From Chrysomallon squamiferum (lineage: Eukaryota; Mollusca; Gastropoda; Neomphalida; Peltospiridae), in assembly GCA_012295275.1 (NCBI GenBank), contig CM022677.1, forward strand, positions 6,702,690 through 6,766,689: 64,000 bases of DNA. Direction: 5' to 3'. Position numbers and translations under genes: made by a program. Each line of letters begins with the position of its first letter. Position 1 is the stretch's first letter. The notes under the pieces are model-generated. The model did no database searches. It was not told where the DNA came from and saw nothing but the letters and a program-made list of their open reading frames with translations. Shown piece after piece: positions 48,662 to 58,929 of the stretch.

Positions 48662-49440
48662 CTGTTGTCTAGGATCCTACAACAAAATATAATATTTTAA
48701 TAAACAAAACATAAAATAAAGTGCTAGTATTATTTTTGTTGTCGGCTCTAACTGCATTTCACTGTCTTAGCAAGAAAAATTTTAGTCCATATTTTTATTT
48801 TTTCCATCCAATTTTAATAATGAAAAAATGATTTTCCATTCTTAATTTCAATCAGTTTAATATTATTTTTAAAATTTGAAATAAAAGGATTAAAAGAGCA
48901 ATACTTCAGTAAAATATGTTTTAATATAATTGAATAATTCTATTAATTTGTTAAAATTTGATATTTACACTGTTTTAATATTTTAGTCCAGTTTAAGATG
49001 ACTGCCAGGAATATTAAGTAAATAAACATTTTACACCTATATAGTATTAGACCGTAAGAAAATGGTCTTCTAATACTGTTTCTACTTGAAATATCACATG
49101 ATGAAAGTACATTTGAAATTATTCTTACAATCTTTAGTTAACCTTTAACAACCGTTATAGTTACATCATTCATAATAAAATATTTGATTAATTAAAATAT
49201 TTGATTAATTAAAATATTTGATTGTAACATTCTTTCCTGCCACTTTAATATAATTTAATTTTGCCACTAATGAATAAAAACCACAATTATCCTGTGCATT
49301 CAGCTAATAGTTACAATAATGAATCCTGTGTGTATTTAAAATGAAGTTAAAATGTATTTAAAACAAAGACAATGTTGTAAGACACGTGCTCTGTGTGTGT
49401 GTGTATAGTAACAAAAATAAATAATATAAATCTCAAACAA
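48662..49440. other. AT-rich intron-like spacer
   Basis: No coding signal. A 19-base palindromic unit, AAAATATTTGATTAATT, is repeated three times at 49,185-49,226. Confidence 0.6.
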
Positions 49441-49481
49441 TATGCAAGTTTCTATTTTATTATTTTTTATTAAGAACTAAC

Positions 49482-49683
49482 TAGTTCTGTGAGTCCAGTG
49501 TTTAGTGAGAGCAGTTTTATCAGATAATCCATTACTAGACAGATCTAGTTCTGTGAGTCCAGTGTTTAGTGAGAGCAGTTTTATCAGATAATCCATTACT
49601 AGACAGATCTAGTTCTGTGAGTCCAGTGTTTTCTACTAGAGTCAATGAGAGGAGTTTCAAATCAGTGGAGCCTACACATAGCT
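49482..49683 (-). pseudogene. LRR exon disrupted by a 64-bp tandem duplication
   Basis: From acceptor TTATTTTCAG the minus strand reads LCVGSTDLKLLSLTLVENTG then LTELDLSSNGLSDKTAL, a leucine-rich repeat of the ribonuclease-inhibitor type (LxxLxLxxNxLxx). A 64-base unit containing NTGLTELDLSSNGLSDKTA is present at 49,545-49,608 and 49,481-49,544, with a third partial copy to about 49,630. Because 64 is not a multiple of three, the frame shifts and a stop follows (HWTHRTRSV). Without the two extra units the exon would be 74 bases, and its end (CTA/GTTAGT) would be in phase with the last exon. So an otherwise coherent exon was broken by slippage. Confidence 0.6.
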
Positions 49684-49869
49684 CTGAAAATAAATAAATA
49701 AATAAATAAATAAATAAATGTAATATCACAGTAGATATCAGTAGCTCTGAAATTATAGAGAAATTATTATGAAAAGTAAAATAGTGGCAGATAAAGAAAA
49801 GTTAATAAAATGACATGATTAAAAAAATAAGAAAAAGCAGATAAAGAAAAAAAAAATGACATGATTAAA

Positions 49870-50003
49870 AAATAAGAGAGTTTTAAGTTTTGTGTTTTCT
49901 TTAAGAGCTGGACTGACACAGTGAGAGAAGTAATCATTTCCTAGAGAATTACTCAACACATCCAAATATTCCTGTTTACCAACAACATTTTGACTACACA
50001 GTG
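49870..50003 (-). CDS. LRR exon (minus strand)
   Basis: Acceptor TTTGTTTCTAG, then LCSQNVVGKQEYLDVLSNSL, GNDYFSHCVSPALKENTKLK and TL. The spacing YLDVLSNSLG....C.SPALKENTKLKTL is that of ribonuclease-inhibitor-like LRRs (about 28 residues per repeat). The 3' border is unclear. No good donor follows KTL, and the open frame runs into a poly(T) stretch, so the true end may be earlier or the donor lost. Confidence 0.55.
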
Positions 50004-50129
50004 CTAGAAACAAAACACTCAGGTTGTGTATATTAGCAGTAAAAACTGTTAATACAAATTGTTAACATTTATTTATTATTAAAATGTAGTTAGTAGAGGA
50101 CATCATAATGTTTTAACAGTAGTAACAGC

Positions 50130-50485
50130 AGATGTAGTAATACCAGTAGTAGAACTAGTAGAAGCAGTAGCAGTTGTAGTAGTAGTAGTAGTAGTAGTAA
50201 TTATATTAGTAACAGTAGCAGCAGAATTTGTAGTTGTAGTATTAGTGCTAATAGTACCAGGAGTAGTAATAATTGAAGTATTAATAATAGAGTAGTAACA
50301 ATGGTAGTAGTTGTAGTATTAGTGGTAATCGTACTAGTAGCAGTAATAGTGGTAATAATTGTAGTATTAGTAGTAACAGTACTAGTTGTAGTAATAGTGG
50401 TAATAGTTTCTAGTATTAGGAAAGCAACAGTAGTAGTAGTAATAGTTTGTAATATTGTTGTCATTATGATTATTGTTATTATTAT

Positions 50486-50515
<30 letters not shown>
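50130..50515. repeat. (GTA/GTAGTAATA) trinucleotide-rich tract
   Basis: Degenerate GTA repeats with interspersed GTAATAGT, ending in an (ATT)n run on the plus strand. It fills the intron between two LRR exons. Long valine- or threonine-rich open frames here are composition artefacts. Confidence 0.9.
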
Positions 50516-50523
<8 letters not shown>

Positions 50524-50560
50524 AAAACATTTTATAACAGTTATAATTAAGATTACTCAC

Positions 50561-50680
50561 AGCACTCTCAGTGTCTGTTATGTTGAGGCTAAGGAAGATC
50601 ACTGTTGTGTTAGAACACATTGCCAAACACACAGCTCGGAAAGCCTCAGGTCCAGAACTGTTTCCTGATAAATTTAAAAC
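50561..50680 (-). CDS. LRR exon, best supported of the minus-strand gene
   Basis: Exactly 40 codons between acceptor TTTTAACTAG and donor GCT/GTGAGT, phase 0 at both ends: VLNLSGNSSGPEAFRAVCLA then MCSNTTVIFLSLNITDTESA. The LNLSGN...A...L...L..N..(V/I)..L.LN pattern is a textbook ribonuclease-inhibitor-type LRR, as found in NLRC3-like receptors, TONSL and relatives. It joins in frame to the exon upstream (51,394-51,733). Which LRR family it belongs to cannot be settled from one or two repeats. Confidence 0.75.
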
Positions 50681-50699
50681 CTAGTTAAAAAATAATGAA

Positions 50700-51390
50700 A
50701 ATACACAACACTAAATTATTCAGTAGGTTGTAATTTTACATAAAATAATGAAAAGGTTAATAATTAATGTGAATATTATGTAATTCAGTATGATTATATT
50801 TTAAATAAATTAAAAATAATAAGAAAATAAATAAATGATAAATAGATAGATACATACATCAAATAGACAGAAGATAGTCAGAAAGATTAATAATTAAATA
50901 AAAATAAATAAACTAAAAATAATCAACTTTCTACTAAAACTTGTTTTAAGAGCATTTTTATAAATTAAAACTATAAATAAATTTAAAATTATTTAAATTA
51001 CTGATTCTAAAGCTATTTATGTTCAGAACTAACAAAAGAGAACTTACAGAAAGATATATATATTTTCTTTCTTTGTCATACTTCAAAATATTACAACTTT
51101 CAAAATAATTTAAAAAAAACATAAAGAAAAGAAAGGAAGAAAAAAGAAAGAAAACTAAAAACATGATTATTAGGAACAAATAAGAAATGATACATAAAGA
51201 TAGAGACAGAAAAACAGATAAGTATATAGTAAGTAGAGACATAGTAAGAAAGATAAACATATTTATCTGAACATTTTCTAGGAAAGAAATACAGACAAAC
51301 AAAAACAGAGATAGAAATAAAATAAATAAATAGGGAGGTAGGCAGAAAGAGAAACAGACAGATAGACTAAGACATATTTACAGACATATT
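50700..51390. other. AT-rich intron-like spacer
   Basis: GATA-like and A-rich simple sequence between the LRR exons. No coding signal. Confidence 0.6.
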
Positions 51391-51393
51391 TAC

Positions 51394-51733
51394 CTGAATA
51401 TTTTTTAAAGATTTTAAAATGTGACTAAGTGTTAAAGCTTGTGGCAGTTTAAGTCTTGGTCTGGCTGCTTTCAACAAAAACTCCAGTTTCACAAGAAGAT
51501 TAGTCATTGAATCACATGATCAAACATTTTCTGTTCCCTTTCTTTCTTAGACATTATTTTTACTGAAATACCTCTGGCAATGGGTGGTGGTGTTTCTGAT
51601 TTCTTTTCTAGTGTGCCTGGATCTTTCGTGGCACAGGAGTTTGAGTTTTTAGTGGTTGGTGTGGTGATGTCAGTTTGTCTCAGGTCTAATGGTGGTACCG
51701 GTGTTGTTGATGCCAATTGTTACTTTTTCAGTT
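51394..51733 (-). CDS. Pre-LRR exon with proline/threonine-rich linker, possible frameshift
   Basis: Acceptor TTATTTCCACAG and donor CAG/GTAAAT. The 3' part (51,507 to 51,394) reads MTNLLVKLEFLLKAARPRLK then LPQALTLSHILKSLKNIQ, in phase with the first LRR; the L..LPQALTL..IL.SL pattern looks like an LRR cap. The 5' part (51,716 to 51,504) is open in another frame and is a disordered linker (STTPVPPLDLRQTDITTPTT ... KKEREQKMFDHVIQ) ending in TGA. The join at 51,504-51,510 needs a one-base shift, so either the exon is damaged, the linker frame is spurious or an unseen splice separates them. The order linker, cap, LRRs recalls TONSL, but this is only an impression. Confidence 0.5.
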
Positions 51734-52434
51734 CTGTGGAAATAAAAAAGAAAAATAGAAAGAAAAAAATTATATATATATAAACAAAGAGGGCAGACCT
51801 TGAAATTAATAGAAAACATTAAGTGAATATAAATACAAATATTTATCCAAATCATTGGTAACTATTTAAAAGACACAAATAGTAACAAGCAAGTTATTAG
51901 AATAATACTGGTTCTAAAAAAATCACTAATAATAATAATTTTCAGAAAACAAATATATTGACAATACAAGTTTACACCTTCATTACTGTTTGGGTTTGTT
52001 TGGCCACTAAATAGAGCTGTTAGGGAATATAGAATATCTATTAAACAAAAATGAAAATACTAAAAACTTCAAATCCCAAAGAGTATTTGTCAATTCTGAA
52101 CAACAGTAAGCAGAGATGGTCAGTTGATTCTTTATTTTATTTTTTCAAAACTCTTAATAGCAACATAAAAAAAATAATAAAAATAATAAACTGTTATAAA
52201 TAAATAACTAATTACCAGTTACTGGATTATTCAGACACAAAGGGGTGTGGGATATTTTTTTATATACTTTGTATAATCATTATAATGATAATGATGATAA
52301 TGGTATTAATTTAATTAATTAAAAAATCAATAGCAAATAAATGATTATTATTTTGATATTTTACAATCAGTAATGAGTTGTTATAAAATGTATTTCACTT
52401 TCTCTAAGAAATAAAAATAAGATAAAAAAATTAC

Positions 52435-52535
52435 AACTTGGAACTGTGCAGTCTGCAGTGTCTGTACATCTGATTCATCCTTCTCCATGACATAAATTCC
52501 CTTTCTAGACAGCAACTGAATAATACAGCAATTAC
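52435..52535 (-). CDS. Exon-like island, unknown domain
   Basis: Acceptor ATTACAG (after TGATAAATAATACAG context), two leading bases, then NCCIIQLLSRKGIYVMEK and DESDVQTLQTAQFQV up to a GTAATT donor. The same exon in copy B reads HFSIIEVLPRKLTYIMEK and DESAV. Conservation of the middle (II..L.RK..Y(V/I)MEKDES) between copies suggests past coding constraint. A helix-rich fold is likely; the family is not recognised. Confidence 0.45.
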
Positions 52536-52718
52536 CTGTATTATTTATCATTAATTTATCATTAATTGGTAAACAAAGATTTTAGCTATTCCAACATGAA
52601 TATGACACTTTTTTTTTATTTTTTTAATCAACTTTTGTCTGATAAATGCATTTTTGTTTGCTTATTATCATTCATGCAATATGTCTCTCTCACACATAAA
52701 CAGTCATATACAAATGCC

Positions 52719-52722
<4 letters not shown>

Positions 52723-52752
<30 letters not shown>
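52723..52752. repeat. (CA)n microsatellite
   Basis: About 15 CA repeats in the intron between the two islands of copy D. Confidence 0.93.
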
Positions 52753-52754
<2 letters not shown>

Positions 52755-52824
52755 AATTAATAAAAGAACATACCCTGCCACTGTTGAGAGGTTTCTGAAA
52801 ACATTCTAACACAGGCCTGACACA

Positions 52825-53001
52825 TCACTTGACACCAGACTGTTGGTTCACATTATCACTAGTCTCTAGTATCCATTCCCTGAAATTCTGTGATGATGAA
52901 GTAGGGGACAGGGACCTGGGTGCATTCGTCCGACTTTGAATCAGGTACAGGACTAGCTCGGTCCGTCGAATGTGGCGAGATATCACCTGCTGCTCAACTT
53001 C
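52825..53001 (-). CDS. Exon-like island, unknown domain
   Basis: From acceptor AAAGCCAG the frame reads EVEQQVISRHIRRTELVLYL, IQSRTNAPRSLSPTSSSQNF and REWILETSDNVNQQSGVK before a TGA at 52,825-52,827. The first part matches the relic at 1,214-1,430 of copy A (LEQQV, RRTKLVLYLIQ). The 3' border is not certain and may fall before the TGA. The region is clearly GC-richer than its flanks. Probably the 5' part of the gene that ends in the LRRs, but the chain of exons has unproven phases. Confidence 0.45.
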   Translation of the reverse strand, partial: EVEQQVISRHIRRTELVLYLIQSRTNAPRSLSPTSSSQNFREWILETSDNVNQQSGVK

Positions 53002-53698
53002 CTGGCTTTATCAAAAATAAATAAATATAATGTATGAAAAAGCAAATGAATAATAATAATAAAGACCTTATACATTCATGGGTTTATATTGTATGAGTTG
53101 AACATTTTGAATACATATAGGTGTCATGAAGCAATTAATGTCAACCAGGTACATTATCTGTAGATACAGATGTAAATATTTTTGGATGCCATAGTATTAG
53201 TCATATTATCTGCATAAGACACCTACTTCAAAACATAATCATTTCAGTAGTGTTTTGTGCATGGAGATTGTATTAATATTGTTTGTGATTATGATTATAA
53301 ATGATCTGTGTGTGTGAATGTGTGTGAGTGTGTTTGTGTGTGTTAGATATTATTATAACAAATAATTTTATTAATATTTTACAGTGTCTACATATGAAAT
53401 AACCTGGTCATATTTTTCTTAAATTTGTATTCATCTTTATTTGTTTTTAACGTTAGCATAGAGCTATACAGGTATTTAGCTTTAATAATATGAAAGAATT
53501 TAGGGCCCCAGCCATTATAAACTTTAAAATGGTTAAAAAAAAATAATTTAATGGATAGAGGAAGTCAGCAATTTAACATAAATCTTTAAAAAAAATAAAT
53601 CGTAAATTAGCTGACAGAAAACAACCTGCCAAACAAAATCAGTATATTTTCTTTTAATAGTTTTATTAGTATATTAAAAAAATAATAAAAAAAAAAAA

Positions 53699-53761
<63 letters not shown>

Positions 53762-54167
53762 AATAAATAAATAAAAAAAAAAAACAATAATAATAAATAA
53801 ATAAATAAAAATTGTTTGTGAGTTGACACATAGTTGTTGTGTTGTGTTTACTTTGGTGTGTACTATACATGTCAATTTCTTTTAAAACAAATTTAATTAC
53901 TGGCCACACAATATTTGCCCCGCTATATCATACAGTGATTAGTAAAACAAAATTAAGACTAAACAGTTCTTGTTTATGCTGTTCACGTTAGTACAAACAC
54001 TGGCGAATTTTGATATTAATCGAGTGTCGTTATTTGAAAAAAATAAAATAAAATAAAATAAATAAGAAATAAGAAAATAAATAAGAAATAAATAAATATT
54101 ACTGACGAATAAAAAAAAATTAGTAATAATAAATAAAAAATAAATAAATAAATAAATATTATTCCCG

Positions 54168-54198
54168 AATAAGATGGCTGCCATCAGGCTGTGACGTT
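54168..54198. promoter_or_regulatory. YY1-like and CRE-like motifs just outside copy D
   Basis: AAGATGGCTGCCATC fits the YY1 core (AAGATGGC.GC), which often marks start sites of housekeeping genes. TGTGACGTTT, a CRE-like site, follows at once. The motifs stand upstream of the minus-strand exons, so they could mark that gene's start. The same point for copy A lies outside the window. Short motifs occur by chance, so this is tentative. Confidence 0.3.
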
Positions 54199-54199
54199 T

Positions 54200-55190
54200 A
54201 AATTATACTTAAATAAAAAATAAAAATTCCAATCTCATTATCAACTATAATAATAAATAGTACTACCTGTCTGCTTCACAAAATGAAATACTTTAAGCAA
54301 CTTTTTTGTTGCATGATAATGCGATTACACCAATTCTGTAGAAGATTCTTCAAATGTCAAATAAAAAATTAAATCCGTCAAGTCTCGACAATCATCCCGC
54401 ATTTTTCCGAAAATACAATCCTAAAAAAAGAAAGAAAAAGAGTTCAAAACAAATAAATAAAATAAAAGAACATAACAACCTTTATTAAAATATACTCGAT
54501 GTGGTTCTTTTTATTATTATTATTATATTTTTTTTTTTTTATTAGCCAATCATTGACGAAAACTTCAAATAAACGGTGTTGTTATTTTCCCCCTACTTTC
54601 TCTTTCTTCTTTTGTATTTATTTATATTTATGCACCAAATAAAATCACAGAGCTTACAGTTCACACTACAGTAAGTTGCATAAGTTGCTTACTATTGATC
54701 AGGAATTTACCAGTGTTTGATATAGGTCTGAAAAAAAATAATAATAAAATAAAAAACTGAGCGAGACTGGAAACAAATAATCCCATCAAACATTCATAAT
54801 GGCACAACATTTATTTATCTTAAAACAAGTGTATGTTGTGTGTGTGCGATCAATGTTTGAACCTGTTCTATCAGATCTATTATCAGTATCAAAGTGGAAA
54901 CTAATCAAATGAAGGGTATATTTTTCCTTTTCGGGTGTATTCTCCTGGTGTACTGAAATGTTAAATAAACATATTGTTATAAATACAACAAAGAGGAAAG
55001 TAAAAAAGATATGTACTTAAGAGAAAAAAGAGTGTGGCTGACTATATTGATTTCGACTGCCTGTATTAATGTTCATAAATTGTTAGATTTGATTAGATTT
55101 GATTAGTAAAATAGAAAAATGTAGAAACCTCTACCAAAAAAACAAAAAAAAAAAAAAGAAAGAAAGAAAAAAGTAATCCAAAAATAAATA
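54200..55190. other. AT-rich non-coding stretch
   Basis: No gene or repeat array is visible except short A-rich and TATT tracts. Confidence 0.6.
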
Positions 55191-55191
55191 A

Positions 55192-55489
55192 ATCACACTC
55201 CACATTCACACACAGGTACCTGCATTGTCACCTTTAAAATAAGCTATAGTTTTCTTCAAAACGATTGCGTTTTTCAGCATTTGATCTCAAAGTAAAAATG
55301 ACGACAATTTTCAACTAAAGATTTCCAGTCACGTAGAAAGATCGGCGGGAAATATAAATATGTCGACTAGAAATTCCATCTTGAGAAAAGATCAAACCCA
55401 ACGTTAGGCCTATTATTCTCACATTTCTAACTAATGCCAGTGTTTTGCACGCACATGCACAGTCATATACAAAGTCTGTTTTAAACAAG

Positions 55490-55523
<34 letters not shown>

Positions 55524-55767
55524 TGATAATAATATCTGTATGTCACATCAGTTTAATGTGAAAACAATAATTCTTCTAGTACTTCAAATAGTATATTATT
55601 TGTTTTAAGATACAACTGTTATTTAAGAAGCTTTACAAGACAACTTAGAAATGTAATAGATCTGTAATTACCCGCGTCATTTTTTATCAACCTTAGAAAA
55701 AGAATGGGAATTAGTCAATGCAAAATGGGCTATGGACATAGAGATTTCAGCAGTTGTTATCTACATC

Positions 55768-55799
<32 letters not shown>

Positions 55800-55812
55800 T
55801 CAGCAGTTGTTA

Positions 55813-55854
<42 letters not shown>

Positions 55855-56466
55855 TTATACATGTGATTGGGTTTTTTTTTTCTGTATTTATGCATATTCA
55901 TAGAATTAGAAAACGCTTTGGCTTAGGAATTTTATTTTATTGTCAAAAATAATCATTTTCTAATTTTATTCGAATTTATTTAATCTGCTCCGGTTGAGCT
56001 TTAAGCCCAATTCGCTAGTTTTCTGCTGTTTTTCACTAAACATTTATTCATCAACATAAAACCTTTTAAAATTGAATACAGAAGCAATCGGGATTGTACA
56101 GAAATAAACTTCTAGAAAAATGCATTTATAAATATTTTTAAAACATTTTAAAAACTGTTTATATGGTATCCTTTTTATATATCTATAAATAAAAGTGTAA
56201 GCTCTCAAAACATTATTTTACAAACACACCACCGCACTGGCTGCTACACCATCATATTTTGTATACACAAGAATGTATATCGCCAAATATAACAATATCG
56301 TTATTAAACCTGCTTTTTTTTTCTATCAAAAAGTTCGCCTCATTGAATGACCTTGTATCGAATGTTCTGTTACAGTTGTCCCCCTTCGCAAAGATGCAAT
56401 ATTTTTTTTTTTTATATATATATCTCGTGACAATGCAGGTACCTGTGTGTGAACGTGGAGTGTGAT
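55192..56466. mobile_element. 1.28-kb segment with about 40-bp inverted ends
   Basis: The left end ATCACACTCCACATTCACAC + ACAGGTACCTGCATTGTCAC is almost the exact reverse complement of the right end at 56,428-56,466 (GTGACAATGCAGGTACCTGT + GTGTGAACGTGGAGTGTGAT), differing at one base. Inside there is no transposase. The interior holds a (TA)n run, two (CA)n arrays (55,771-55,799 and 55,816-55,852) and AT-rich sequence. It may be a non-autonomous DNA transposon or a foldback pair made by local rearrangement. No target-site duplication is obvious. Confidence 0.6.
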
Positions 56467-56536
56467 ATATATATATATATATACTAGTGGTAATATAGGC
56501 AATATCGATGAAGATTATTATTTAATTAATGTATTC

Positions 56537-56539
<3 letters not shown>

Positions 56540-56592
<53 letters not shown>
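56540..56592. repeat. (ATT)n microsatellite
   Basis: About 17 ATT repeats. No gene in the surrounding 56,470-56,830. Confidence 0.95.
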
Positions 56593-56829
56593 TAATTATT
56601 AAAATAAATCATGTAGACTGTCTAAAACATTTTTATGAGGATGCTAATGATCTACCTTTTATTTTTTATTTTGTCTTGGAAGTGAACACCTTCCAATATT
56701 TCTTTTGTTTAATGTATATTTTTTAATGCAGGAAAATTTGTAAATCACATGAATAGAAGTTTAAATGTTTAACAAAAAATGTAAAGAAAGCTAAGAAAGG
56801 GTCTAGAAATGGAAAAGTGATGAGTTAAT

Positions 56830-57650
56830 TTTACTTCTATTCTTTCATTACATTAATTAAAAGGTGTACATCAGCGCAAGTTGTATAGTGTACATTTCTT
56901 ATTATACCTGAAGTTCTCTTACTACATTAGATATTAATATAACCGCTCCACCAGTAATAATCTAGATAACAATGAAGCAGACACCATGGTTGTCAAAGTC
57001 CTCCCTTTTTCAATACCTAAATAACAACAACAACAACAGTAATAACACCTTAATATTTTTATTTTTTATTTTTCTCTAAAAGCGCACTCTTCCTATATGT
57101 TTGACGCTATTCTCTTAGTTTCATTAGAACTGTTCTGAAAACGGAATATAAAAATTACTTCGCATTTTTTATTAGGCCTCGTAAAGTTATCAGATAAATC
57201 AGATTTATTCTTAGTGTATTGTTTCTGTCGAGATAAAAACTAAATACTTCTTTTTAAAAAAGTATATAATAATGATAATAATGATTTATTTATAATGTAA
57301 TTACATGAGAAATCGTGAACTTTTATCAAAACCACAGTTAACTAAAGAATATCGCTATTTGCACTGATAATATTACCCAAAAATAAGACCCTTGTTTTAT
57401 CATGTCTCTGTTATTTATATGGCATTTTAACATTATATTAATTAGAGATTATCGGTTATATTATAGAATAAATATGGAATTTCATTCTCGATTATTAACT
57501 TACTTTTAGATGTGTTTAAGAAAAATTAATGATATATTCTTAATTACATAATTTGATAAATACTAGCTGAATTTTAGATTAATTATGTAATTTCATCTAG
57601 AGAGAGAGATGTAACTTGTGTCGCGGAATGTCATGTTAATAAAACACATT
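56830..57650 (+). repeat. Direct duplicate of 15,050-15,850
   Basis: Right-hand copy of the block described at 15,050. Homology resumes only at about 60,785, so about 3.1 kb of other sequence, including the 43-bp minisatellite, separates its two parts here. Confidence 0.9.
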
Positions 57651-57754
57651 ATCACATAGGAGGAAAGGTCCCAAAATAAATAGTTGGGTTTTTTAAAGAT
57701 GTTATTTGATTCAGATGGACATTTTTATATTTAATCATATGAAAATTATTTAAA

Positions 57755-57862
57755 CATATTAAAATATATTTAATCATATCAACATATATTTAATCATATC
57801 AAAATATACTTAATCATATCAAAATATACTTAATTGTTTCAAACTATATTTAATTATATCTG
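57755..57862. repeat. 20-bp tandem repeat, five to six copies
   Basis: ATATATTTAATCATATCAAA recurs about every 20 bases with C/T and A/C variants. The following 57,870-58,430 shows only an ordinary open frame without motifs. Confidence 0.85.
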
Positions 57863-58429
57863 AATATATTTGTCTTAAACGTTTTATTTGCTACTATGTA
57901 GCTACATACTTACCTTCTAATTAACGGTTCTATTTTGTAAACTCTTCAGAACATGAAATATATTTCATTATTTTCTGCAAGTGATTATGTGCGTGTGTGC
58001 GTGTGTCTGTCTGTGTGTCCATATCTATCTCTATAAAAATGTAACCGTATCTTATTTAAATTTATTTTGTGAATATGAATGTGTAAGTAAAGTGCCTTTT
58101 GAAAACTGCGAATGTGAAAAAGGACTCAATATTTGTATTGAAATGTACGCAAACTAATAAAAACATGTTCCTTATATCAATTCAGGTCTTTTGTTTTATG
58201 ATTTACAGTCAGCGATCAAGTGGGTTAAGAGAATTTACATTATCCTCACTTGAAGAAATCACAGTTGTTTTCACACGAGTGTTCACAATAATCATGTTCT
58301 ATGAAAAGGGATATGTGCACTTGTTTAACCAACACAGCACTGATTTTCTGAGACTACCGAGTTCAAGATTAATAAACTGTAATGAAAATTACAAACAACT
58401 TTTCTTGCGTTCAAATCCTATACTAAAAT

Positions 58430-58660
58430 GCATTATTATTACTATTTCTATTAATATCACCATAGTTGCTGTCCTTGTTCCTAGCTTTGTTGCTGTAATT
58501 CTCATTATTGTTTTGCGCTTTTTATTAGTCATTACATTTTCTGAGTGTTAAATTGTATTATTGTAATTTCTATTAATGTCGCCGTCGTTGCCGTCGTACC
58601 GGCATAGTTCCTAACGTAGTTATTAGAGTGCTTCTCGTTGTTCTTCTTTGTTTTTTATCA
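58430..58660 (-). repeat. Inverted copy of the 22,130-22,465 repeat
   Basis: On the minus strand this reads the same series: GTTAGGAAC, GCCGGTACGACGGCAACGAC, GGCGACATTAATAGAAAT, then TAATA-rich sequence. It touches the start of the triplet-rich minisatellite. Confidence 0.75.
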
Positions 58661-58929
58661 CCTAGTATTATTATTTCTGAGCGTGCGCATCTTGTATTAA
58701 AATATATTATTAATATATCTTTATTATTAGTGTTAACGTTGGAGACGCTGCTGTTGTACCTGTGTTGTCCTTCAAGGCTTGGTGTTTATTATTCTTTTTC
58801 GCATTTTACGATTCTTACTTTCCTACAGTGCATATCCAGTATTGAAATTACTGTTATTATTACTGATATTACCACTAATTTACTGCTATTTCTACTAATC
58901 TGCCGCCATTTCTTTATCGATACTATCGC

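Larger units (their letters stand above)
52140..54030 (-). repeat. Copy D, inverted paralogue of copy A (1-1,680)
   Basis: See copy A for landmarks. Read on the minus strand, D is the most intact version: its two exon-like islands are open and separate, while in A they are fused and shifted. It lies directly upstream of the LRR exons, so the shared segment may include the 5' part of the same gene family. The (AAT)n/(AAAT)n tract at 53,690-53,810 is inside it. Confidence 0.85.

Noticed and set aside
52825-53001. Similarity of NFREWILETSD here to EFKEWFCKKSD at 893-950
   Set aside because: The match is about ten residues, and the order of the islands differs between copies A and D, so it is probably coincidence.
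58099-58551. Longest plus-strand open frame outside the array (150 codons)
   Set aside because: No ATG-linked features or domain are visible, and its last third is the degenerate triplet repeat (ITISINITIVAVLV). The rest looks like a chance frame.
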